From: Platycnemis pennipes
Lineage: Eukaryota > Arthropoda > Insecta > Odonata > Platycnemididae
Reading direction: 5' to 3'
DNA length: 64,000 bases
NCBI GenBank assembly: GCA_933228895.1
Contig: OW121847.1
Location: 86,593,656-86,657,655 of the forward strand
How positions within the stretch are numbered: position 1 is the stretch's first letter; the number at the start of each line of letters is the position of its first letter. A program made the position numbers and the translations under genes. A model generated the notes under the pieces. The model was not told the DNA's origin. It made no database searches and worked only from the letters and a program-made list of their open reading frames with translations. Below, piece after piece: positions 19,401 to 31,400 of the stretch.

Positions 19401-22400
19401 AGAGCTGTGAGATTAGTTTGAGGAGATATAGACCAGACGGGGCAGGAATAGGTAAGAATTGGAAGAATGATAGAAGAAAAGAAGGTTAGAAGGGCCTGTG
19501 GATCATTAACTTCAGTGAAACGATAGAGCAGGCCTAAGAGGGACATTGCTTTGGACTTGATGATTTGTATGTGTTGGGAAAAATTTAATTTACTGTCTGT
19601 AAGAATACCTAAGTCTTTGGATGTAGATACATGTTTTAGGGAGCGATTAAGAACAGTATAATTAAATTCATGTGTGAACTTTTTCAGGGAAAAGGACATC
19701 ACGCTACATTTGTCTGGGTTTAATTTAAGCTTCCATACATTGCCCCAATTTGATGTCTGCCGTAGGGCATCTTGTAGTTCATAACAATCAGAGGGCATTT
19801 GAATGTTCTTGAAAAGTTTGCAGTCATCGGCGTAAAGTAGGGTGTGAGCTTGGGAAGGAGGCAGCAGGGAGGCAAGATCATCAATATATAAATTAAAAAT
19901 GTATGGACCAAGGACACTGCCTTGAGGGACCCCAGATGTTAGTGGAGGACAGGGAGAAGAAAAACCAGAAAGAATGACCCTTTGAGTTCGGTTGCTGAGG
20001 GAACTTGAAAGAAGATTTTTAAAATTACCTGAAATATTGAAACATTTGCTATGTTTCAATATTTAAGTTTCAAGTTTATGAAGGAGGAGGCTATGGTTGA
20101 TGGAGTCAAAAGCTTTAGAAAAGTCTAAGAAAATGGTATCTGTGTTTTATTATTAAAGGAATTTACGGCATTATGCTGAAAAAGATTAAGTTGGTCATGC
20201 ACGAACGCCCTGAAAGAAATCCATGTTGATTTTCAGAGAGGTGAGGGGATGTGAAGTAATATAGTTGGTTGAGGATTATTCTCTCACAAACGGAAGAGAG
20301 GACTGGGTGTAAGGATATGGGTCGATAATTTGATGCTACGTTTTTTGGGCCAGATTTATGTACAGGGATAACATTAGCAGTTTTCCATGAAGACGGAAAG
20401 GTACTGAGGGAAAAACAGTGGTTTAAGAGTAAACTTAAAGGTATTGATTGGGATTCAGCACAATTACGAACTTGGATTGGATGTTGTCCTTCTTTAGGGA
20501 ATTTGTAAGTAGGTGACACCAAGACAAGTGAGATACGGTACTGTCATTCACAGTATGAGTGTCACAAGTGTACACTTCATGTCATATGATGAGAAGTCAT
20601 CCCAAGGGCCTGGGGTGAACCTTCCTGACTCAAAGGAGGGTTGAGTTTTCCCTTCAAAAATCGCACTGTAATTAGTGATTCACTCATTGGCTGCACCTAA
20701 TCTTGATATCAATTTAGGTCTTAACTAGAAAAAGAGAAAAACTTGAGATACGTGAGAGAAACTTTGATAATTTTTTTGTAAAGGAAACTTCATTTTGTTT
20801 ATTCCATTCACTGCTTGGGGCAGTTGCCTTGATCTCTTACATGCTGAGTGCGGGTTTCACTCATGAGTGATGGAGTGGGTGCAAGTGACTGGCATGTGCC
20901 TCACATGAGTGACACTATACAAGGTTTAAGATCGGATTAATAGAAATCAAGAACTGGGAAAGCACATTGGTGTTTCACTACACACTCAACGTGTTAACAA
21001 TTAATATTTACATCTATTTGCTTTTTCCAAATTTCTTTTGATTCAGTTTGCTACTCTTTCCTTCATGACTTTTGGGTGCCTTATACATATATTTTTTGTT
21101 TCTTAAGTGTCAACTTGTTTTCTCCAAGTGCACCTTGCCTGCTCCTTTCCTGAATTTGTTTTGGGGTCATTCCACCAGAAATCAACCAGAGGTGGTTGCT
21201 GACCCATTTTAAATATTTTATATTGTTTACATAGATAGGTGCTTCTATGTAGATTTCAAATCAGTTCTCATTATATTTTTAGAGCAAACTTTATCCGAAA
21301 TACGGGCATTATCGCATGTGCAATTAGAGTAAAAATGTCACTTTTTGACGTTAGCAATTATTGCTACTATTTGCATGTTTTTAAGGTTACAGCAACCATA
21401 CTTATGTTAATAATTTTTTTAAAAACATTGTTCTGTAGAAATATGTAATAGGAAATAAATTTAGAAAAATATTTAGGCATAAATGAGGGCATCAACTGCA
21501 GTACCAGCGAAACTATCATATATCACAATGGACAGTTTCGGAGGAGCACCCAAGAAGACCTGCATCCTCAGGTTCTTAAGTTCCACTTTCACTTCAGTTT
21601 GAGGGAAGTAATTGTTGTCTTTTGAACTGATTTCTAGAAAACACTTTTTCAGTCCTTATGTGATTCTGGGGCTTTAGGCACCATATGGTGTAATTGAATG
21701 ACATTTTTTTTGTTCATGAACTTATTTCATGTTCATCCTTCAAATTTTACCTTGGTGTCTTAGACCTCTTCTTTGCTGCAAATTGATGGACAACATGTGT
21801 GATTAATTGCAGGAAAAAGGATGTGACCTCGTCAGCCAACGAGAGTGAGGATTTGGAGCCTGGAGAGCTGCACCCACTGGTCACGGTCACCAAAATAAAA
21901 GCAGATGAGATCCCTGATGTCCCTATGAACAAATTTCTACTCAGAGCTGTCGGTAGTGACACGGAAGAGAAGAAGGATGAAGAGAAGAAAGGTGTGAAGA
22001 GATCTGCTGAGAAGTCCAAAAAGGGAGATGAGAAAAAACTTCGTGAGGACCCGAAGAGGAAGAAGGATGAGAGGAAAGGTGCAGAGAGGCGGAGAGGAGA
22101 TGATGGACGGAGGGGAGGGGAGGAGCAGAGGTGGGAGGACGATCGACGAGACCGGAAGAGGAAGCGCTCCAGGATCCGCGGCGTAACCAAGAGTGGACGA
22201 GTCATCAAAGGACGAGGAGTGTTTGTGAGTGACATAATGTTTATCTATTTATGCTGCAATGAAGCCTTTAATAAGAACACAATAAATGTGTTTGTTTTAA
22301 ATAATCCTGAAATTTATTTTTCATGTTGGTGTTTTTATATCCAATAATTCAATAAGTAATTCCTGATAATAGCTTAGTTTGTTTTTTCCCCTCTCTGGGG

Positions 22401-25400
22401 GTTTTCCGTAACTAGATAGCATATACTATAGACGTCGCTATCTTGGTAGCTTAACGAAAGAGGTGGCTATCGACAATTCACTTTCTGTAAGCTGTTTGGT
22501 AAGATTAATGTCGATAGTGCTACCGAAAACTTTCGCTAAGCAACCGGAGCCTCAAACACGTTAACAAGTTAAGCTTAACAAGGTAACAAATATCTTAAAA
22601 ACAAGTTAAGCTTATCTGATCAACGTGGCGGCCGTTTGTTTACGTAGTCGGCCTAGTCTGACGTATTTATAAGTGTTGTATCAATTGTCGAAGGATATTA
22701 AATGCCTTTGTAATGCATGAAATGCAATTAGAAAATCTGAGTAGAGGTAAGGAAGGTAAATGTGGTGCAGTTAGCTGGCAAAACTATGTCGTTGTGATTC
22801 TCATGGTAATGCCCATTGTAAAAAGACATAATAGATTTTTTTGCTTTGTAACTTTCTTGGCGTTTGTGAAGCAATATATTATTTATTATATAATTTTTTG
22901 TATTGAGTTTAATGCTCTATTACCTGCCTCATTGCCAGCGCTTCCTTTATTTGAGCCCCTTTACCATAATTTGTCGTTTGACTATGGTTGATAATTAAGA
23001 CCCAGGTGTAAAATGGATATGAGAATCTTAAAGGGGGGCAATGATTGTACAGTCATATAATTATATTTGCCAAATCTGTGTCCTACAGGTGGTGGTGAGG
23101 TATTTTATGCTATGCACTTGTGCCAATTTGTTGAAGGGAAGAGAAATCCTGGAAGCAACTTTTTTGACGAAATGTTGCCTCATTTGCCACAAGTCCACTA
23201 CTTGTCATCAACAATGTACAATGGAGTGATGGTATTGGGAAATTTCAGTATTTCATGGAAATAATGCAAATGAAGCAAGCAGAATGTTGCAGATTTACAT
23301 CTTCCTCGCCCGAAATCAGTTGTGATCATTGTGTTTACATTGAGTGTTCCCTAAAAGTTTAGTAGTGTTATTCAAGTAGTGACGAAGTGTTTCCGATAGA
23401 TAATACGCTGTTACTGCCAAGCACTTAATTAATAACTTCTTCCACTTAATTTCTACTTCCTTTGGTGTCTCTGTAGTGTTCACATATGCGTTAAAATCAG
23501 TTTTACAAGATGTTCCGAAGGCGAAGACATGGTGATCCAATTTTTTTTATAGAGCTTTGTATAATATTGAGTGAGTACGTAATGGATAGTACTGTCATTT
23601 GAGTGAAATGTGTATACAGTGGTCCTAACCAGTCAAAACAATTGGTGCACTCACGATGGTGAGTTACATGAAACTTAGACGTCAATTTATGATCTGTTAT
23701 GATAAGTTAATGTGTACAGTATACTCAACCAAGCTTGGTGTTGAGAAATGTGCAGAACTCGATTCTTCCCAATCATCCCCCGATGATTGCATAAATATTT
23801 ACATTTTTGTCATGTGTGTGTCCTTAGAGGAGTTTTTACATAAATAAAATTATATTTTTACCAGTGCATAACTAGTATCCACATTAATTATTATTTCAAG
23901 TTATTTAACTCATTAACAGTAAATAAACTCCATAAAGTAGGACCTGAAACAACATATCTACCTATATATGATCTCGTTCTTTCTCGGCGAATGATATTTA
24001 AAAAACATTCTCGGGTTTCTAGCCGAGTAAGATGTTTTGTTGCAACAAAACATCTTACTCGGCTAGAAACCTGAGAATGTTTTTTAAATATCTACCTATG
24101 TTATCCATAGATGAAATTTCTTTAAAATGGAGAGAAAGCCAACTTTTAATACTGGGAGTTGTCATGTTAAATCACTTCAAATAGTATAAAACAAACTTAA
24201 TTCCTGTGGGTTAGGCCCAGTAATGGGTTGCCATCTATATATCATTAAATTTCAGTCAGTTTTTAGTGGCGAGTTAGGTCTATTTTAGGAAATTGCATGA
24301 CTAATTACTTACATATGTCAACCAAGGGATCCTTTTGTACAATAATTTACCAAACCATGTTAAAAGTATTTTACTGCAACTAAGTTTAATATTTATGTTA
24401 AATAGCTGTTGGTAGGTGAATTATTTTACAATGTTGATGAATTTCTTTCACATTCATTAATTGACACACATGTATACACGTATATAATTGGAAACATTAA
24501 ATATTATTATTGTATATTATTCTCTCATGATGAAACTATTAATTATGAATATGCCTCTGGTGAATAGTATTATTATTATTTAAGGGAATGAAGAAAACAT
24601 TCCTCAAATGTCGCATTTAATGTTTCTCCCATGAATACAGAAACTTGTTTCTCTGGTTTCTCTGCTAGTAGCGAATATCACTTCACTTTTTTCAAATGAA
24701 GGGCGAAAAATCTCGGTTTCTGATTGGCTGAAAATTTTAGCCTCTCTCAAGGATGCCTCTCGTTGCGTCGTTAGAAACCGAAACCACTATGTACCATAGT
24801 TTTGCATCGATGAGTTGTCAATAAGTAGAGTTACAGAAACGTACTCTCAGTAAGAGGGTGTCGGTGCAAGCGGTGGCTTTCGTTAACAGTGTGATATTGA
24901 CAATACGCTATCGATTTACAGAAAGCCCCTACTGAAATCTATATCATGACAATTTTTATTCAACAGAGGTATCGGACACCATCACGCAGTCGTTCCCGCA
25001 GTGTTACACCACCCCACTGGCGCCAGGCTCAGAGCCGCACTATCAAACTCAGTGAATATGAGGTGAGTGACTTAGTTATTTCATCAGAGTTTGTATTTTT
25101 CTCAATGGATCCATTAATATTTGATTTACCTTGGTCACTTATTTATCTTATGAATCCTTAAAATTATTTATTTTGCTGGGGTGGTCATATCCAGTGCATT
25201 AAGCCCATACATTTATATGATGTTCATACATCTTGGACTCATTGCTGAGTATATGTATGAGTATGTTGTCAGATTGAATGTGAATCTGAGATTTTAATTT
25301 CACGGTTTAATAATTTTTAAGGCCCTTTTTTGATGTTGGCTGTTTTGTTTGGATTAATTGATTTATCTACTTTTAAACTAGTTGTAGCTTCAAATCCTTT

Positions 25401-28400
25401 TCGGAGTGTGATATTCACTTCACATACAAGATTATGAACATGTCATTAGGAGACCAGTTCTTTCAAAATGCCCACTACCCTTTAAATTCCATCCGGGAGT
25501 GCATCCTCGGGATGGATTGCTTTGAGAATCCTGAATCTAGTGAATCCTGTAGTATTCTCTTTCTTGCAATTTCCCTCTTGTGTATCTTTTCCCCGTGCAA
25601 CCGAGTCTAATACTGAATTTGCCGAAATCAAAATTGACCCTTCTTTTGGAGTACTTTTGGAACGAAAATGCCAAAGTTTAACCTTATTATTGTAATAATT
25701 ATTGTTTTGTTGAAGTTAATTTTTTTCTTCCCCTTCCTCAAATGTAATTGTTTTTTAGTATGAAATTTGAGGTTCACCATTCAAATTAAAAAACTCCAAT
25801 ACAAGAAAACAAAAAATCCAATTACGCGTTTCCAATTATTACAAGAAATATGTAAAAGTACTTTTCGTTCGAGCTCCTATGTAAGGGCATTGTATTTTTA
25901 CATTGTCATTAGGAAATTTCGGAGAGTGAAGTTTGCTGTAAAGAAAATTATTTCATTGCATCAGTCATGTGCACCTGCCTTAGTTAAAGTTAGATTCTTT
26001 TGTTGATATTGTAACCTAACTTCCCCCTGGTCCCTCCACCCGCCCTTTTCCCTTAACTTCCATTGCGCCGGCTGTTCAGGTGTGATGGATATTGGACAGT
26101 AGTGTGGGGTTAGGGTACATTCATATCTACTATATCTTTTGTCTCATTAAATCAGCAACTAATAAAATGAATTTATGCTTGGTCACATTTAAATGAAAAT
26201 CCCTTACAAGTATTTCATGCACTTCACTTGCAAGGAACTCAAATAAAACCATGAAAGAAACAATTAGCGAATATGCTAAATAATACTTTTGAAATTAATT
26301 CCACCAGTAATCACAAATAACACTTACGGAATGGTAAATTAATATTCTTAATCAGCTTAACAGTCCAAGACTCCACGTATCCGTTTTGGGATGTCTGTGC
26401 ATTCCCCTAGCATTTCAATTTTCTAAGTCGAGAGTTGAGCATATGGACTGCTGGAATTGGTCATAACACATCATTGTGGAAATAATAAGCTAAAAATTAA
26501 CTCATTTTCATCTTTTACAGCAGACTCATTCTTACAAACAACGCTCTTATGAACTTTCATTAATACGAAGCAAAATCTCTGGTCCCGATCAATAGGTTAT
26601 CCCAACATATGGTAAAAGAAATGATGTTGAAATTTCTTGTATTATAAAAATAAGGAAACCATAGTCTCGGCCCTAATATAAAGAAAAAGAACTTCATTGT
26701 GAATTTTGGCAAATAAACAACAGCAATCATGTGGGCATCCACAATGCTGCATTATAAATCATGTAGCTTTGCCAGATCTGTGGTGCCCAAAGACTAGATA
26801 ACTGCCATGTAAACAATATGTACATCAAATAAGCTATTTATCTTGATTGAGGGTAGAAGACTCCCTTCCTCTCAAGATTCTATTGTCCTGCTCAAGTTCA
26901 TTAATCCAATGGGGGTTCTGCACCCTCTACCCTGGTAATCCTCCATCCATCTCCAACTTCTTGACCTGGCTGTGGGTCCACTCTTCCCCCTCCTTTTCCC
27001 ATCCCCATGCTGTACTAACATTGTCGACACTGTGAGACTGTTTTTCAGTGACCGAGATTGTGTTCTTAAAGCAGCCATGAATCGCCCCTGTAAGCTATTT
27101 TCCCTCCAGACAAACAGCGTGAAAGTATTGGAGTGTTCTTAGAGCATATCTGGGGACTACTCTGACAGAAGTTAAGTCTGGGACACAGACATTGTGTAGG
27201 TGAAATGCAGCAAACAACAGATGAAGTACAGGCAATGGATCCAACATCCATGTACAAATATGTGTGTACGTAAGGAGATGGGCATCTTCCATCTTCGCAT
27301 CTCGTGAACTTGGAGAACCTATCAGAGCCAATAGTCTTCAGGGGGATTTCTCAGGTAGTTGATCATTACATGGGTCGCTGCTCACTAGCATCTTAATTCT
27401 CAATCTCACTCTGCTTTAACCTCTTTTGCAACCCGGTTGTCACAGCAGGATGGGAATGTTGCATTATAAAAGTTTAATGGGCTTATATTTAAATACACAA
27501 TGATCTATTATCTCCCTCATATCACTCATCCTAATAGTTATGAGCATCGTTCGATCAATGTTCTATAATAAAAACTAAAGTTCCTTATCCCTTTAGGCAT
27601 TCAAAAACAGGCTATCTATCAATTGATGATGATATTCCACTATACAAAGATAAAACTGAAGAAGTTGTGGGAGAGCCCAAACAAGAAAGCAGCAAAGAAG
27701 ATGAAAATGATGTGGTTCTTGTTCTGCTCAAAAAAAGTGATGCTATGCTTGCCCTAAATATTCTTGATAATTTTCATGCGTTTGATGATGTTGACTCTTC
27801 ATTTGGTAAAAATTGAAACTATGGTAAAAGAGATGATAGAACAAAATAAAGTTCAAAACTAAATTATAATTTTTTAAAAATAGTGTCTTACTAATTTTTT
27901 TATAATATCCGACAGTCCATCAGCCATTCGATCCCTCCCTCAAGTTTGCATGCTGGAGCCCTACTTGTGGTACAGTGGAATCTCAAGCTATCATTCCAGC
28001 AACGATTGTTTTCCCACACATACTGTTAACTGCTTTTGGTCCCGAATGGAGTTCCTTACAGATAATGTTATTTATTCCTGCGTCCATCATTCGCTAAATT
28101 ATTGTTTTTCTGCATATTGATGTTTGCAAATCATGGTCTTGATGTAGCATTTCCCTCATGCATCATTGGCGAAAAATGAAATTATGAAATGAAGTATATA
28201 TTTATAATGTATCATTCATGTTGCCTTCTTCTTCAGACTATAAATTTAGCGAGACAGTTATAACGCAATGTTTTGCTCTTAGCCTGTGCCCATGATTGTG
28301 TTATTTCTGAACTTCATTTTGTTGCTAGCATGACAATTAGGTCTAGGAATGGAGTAGTGCATTATTTACTGATCACAAATTCAGATATGTTGGATTTCAT

Positions 28401-31400
28401 ATTTGTCCTTGTGATTTTATCATTAATCATAATTACACATCTGACGTCATTCTGCAGTACGGCTATAACACATGAAAGATTGAACTGACCAGAAAAATAG
28501 CAAAGGGATAATTTTTCGATGTTGCTAAAACAATGTTGATACGAAGTTCAATGTTATTAACTGCCTATTTTTTGATCCTATGAACTTTGTAATAAAGAGA
28601 TTCTACGGTAACTCACTCACATTGGTTTATTGGCCAGTTGGTCTTACCAATTTACCCAGTCACCAACAGTTGTCTCTTCTGCTACTTTGCCATCTTCATG
28701 ACTCTAAATGAAAAGTCTTACCCACAATCTTTTGCTATGTCTCTTGGTTGCTGAGACAATCTCTCTTCTCAGTAGTCTTCGTTTTATCCTTATGTAAAAT
28801 TATATCTTTCTAAGAAAGTAGTAAATTTATTTTTGGCTAACTAACAGAATTAAATGAATTCTTATTGTTTTGGCTTATTCAACAAATGGCATTGTGAACA
28901 TTTACCTCTTATGCCTTCATCTTCATCACCTCTGGTTCATAGCGTCTTTTTTGTCCTGCATTCTTTCCTGTTGTCTATTCAAAAGGTCACTCAGTCTGCT
29001 TCTCAAAAGTTCGCTTTCAAAATTACTCAAAACTCTGGATTGCTTGAGTGTCAGTAGTGAGATTCGAGTATGAATGCCCTTTAATAATGGAAAGATGTCA
29101 TTTAACCTTGGAAAGTTGTTCAGAACAAGAGATTCATTTTGTTCAGAACAAGAGATGTGGTGTTGTCCACAGGATTGCATGTAAGTTGAAAATCAGGTAC
29201 TCAATTCCTGTCTAAGGTTGTCTGTATTCTTTTCCTTTCTGTTGTATTCAAACAAACCTACAGAATGTGGTACCTTTTTGTGGCAAACCTCTGTGGAAGG
29301 AAAGAGATATAGGAAGTTAATAACACAACTTAAAGATTGCTGAAGGCTTCAAAACTATGATGTACACCCATCCACAAGAAAATGTTACCACTTCGGAGGC
29401 TGATTTTTTCTAAGTTCCAAGTTGAAGGAGGTTTGACAACACTGTCCCTTGGCGTGGAGAGTTTAAATGCCCAGATTTCTGGCTCTTACCTTTTATTAGG
29501 GGTACCCTTCCCTCGAAGGATTATTGCCCTTTTTGCCCTTTCTCAAGTGAACAGCTTGGGCAAACTGCCTGAGAAATTCTAAATATTTCTGCAATAATTT
29601 TTCCTCACATATTACCTACTTGAGCTTGAAACTTAACACTTATATTCCATAATGACATTCAATACGTCTTCTCTATTCTTCTTGAAATTTACATTTATCA
29701 GCTGTAGCATAAATATTTTCACCATTTACTATACACGTGCATTTTTCAAGCTCATCATGCAATCAATTGAAATTCACTGATAATTCTAAAATATCATTGA
29801 TCGTTAACAGATACATTAATTTTGATAACAATAATCATCTATGTCATTAATATTGTAAGATCAAATTATTTTCTATGACTAAGTAAAGGCAAAAGCTGAG
29901 TATTTTGGTACATTTTGGAAATGTCATTGACTAAGAAATATCAACGGTGTTAATGACAACTCTTGCTTTGAACTGCATTTAGATTTGGGTCGTCACTCAC
30001 TCAAGAGTGTAGTTGCCGAAACATATCCAATGCATCCTCGAGTGAGTCCCGCAAAGCAGCAATCAAAAAGAAGGCTTTTTTATGGGATGCCTCACTCCTT
30101 GGAGCCGACTAATGGTCACAGGGCACCCTGGCAGCCCTCCCCCTCCAATGCAAAAATTCAAATAAAGAGAAATATAACATGACAAGTATAACATGTTTTG
30201 TTTGGTGTTGTGTGATAAAAATGGCTTATTTGAAAATAAAATCTCATGTCATTTACAGAAAATGGAAAAGGAGCGTAAGAAGAGAGAGGAAGAGATTAAG
30301 CGCCGGGAGGAGGAGAGGAAGAAGAGGCACCAGGAGCGGGAGATGATGGAGAATCCCAATGCCACAGAGGCGACCAAAGGGTAAACATCCCAAGTTTTAT
30401 TTTAATTCTTTGTTGTGTTTTCTTTTCAACCATATCAAGACCACCAATTCCACTGTAGCCTTCTTAGGGCATTAATGGTTTCCTTTCTTTCATAGTTAGC
30501 GGTGCTGCTGTTAACAGATTTTTCTCCATGCCATCCATTTATGTAATCTTTATTGGACCTATTCACACATAATTTTGTCTTGTAGCCAATGCACAGGTCA
30601 TTTTAATAGGATGGTTTCCTTCATCAAAGGAAAGAGAATTCATTAATTGTGATTCATACCCTACCATAAATGTATTCATTTTATGCAAAAAGTTTAGATA
30701 GAGAAATCCCAGTTTATTATAGAATTAAATGTTAATTTTAAGACCATTTGAAAAAGCTTAAAAATGGTGGGGTGTGCTGCCTTCTTGCTGATGTAACAGG
30801 CATGTACCTTACATTGTGAGGCTTAGGAAATACAGTAAAACCTCATATGTGCATTATTGGTATTTACAATTTCCATAATTTACAACGTTTTTATCAAGTC
30901 TCATCCAATTTATTTTATCTTCAACGTATGTAAAATCCTGCATTAACACCATGACTTTTCCATTTTCCCACTTTTTGCATTAGATGCAGGATAGAATGTG
31001 ATAGATTAAAAAAATGAAATTCCCTTTTATGACATTTAGCCATACATACTAATCTTTATAAAACACTTTTTTTACCTCATTTTGTACACATACCCTCAAA
31101 AACATGAGCGAGAGAGAGCATCAATGTGCTCCAATTTATGGAAGAATTTGAACTTAGTGGCGCAGCACGGCAGTACACAGCGCCACTAGTGATGGAAAGA
31201 AGAAATATTTACACTCACGATGCTTTTGCCAGGAAAAGATTCGTACTATGAGATGAATGCATATAAGATACAATTTATAATTTAGGAACTACCGTGAGAT
31301 TGTATTTAAAATGTACCAAAGTTCATGCTGTGAAGAATAAAAATGAATTTTTTACCCAGACATTATGAAATGTTAAAAATACATGAACTGAACTTGTGGA

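Larger units (their letters stand above)
22225..24966 (+). other. PPIG intron 6 (2742 bp)
   Basis: Carries the inverted repeat at 22445-22545 and a 100-bp palindrome at 23993-24092. Short open frames (22713-23264, 23656-23847) have no recognisable domain and no splice support. Confidence 0.7.

Noticed and set aside
21799..22347. 182-codon frame starting at 21799
   Set aside because: It is PPIG exon 6 with read-through into both flanking introns. Acceptor at 21812 and donor at 22225 define the true exon.
26872..27331. Overlapping minus-strand frames in PPIG intron 7
   Set aside because: They lack family motifs and consistent frame. Could be an old LINE relic but cannot be supported.
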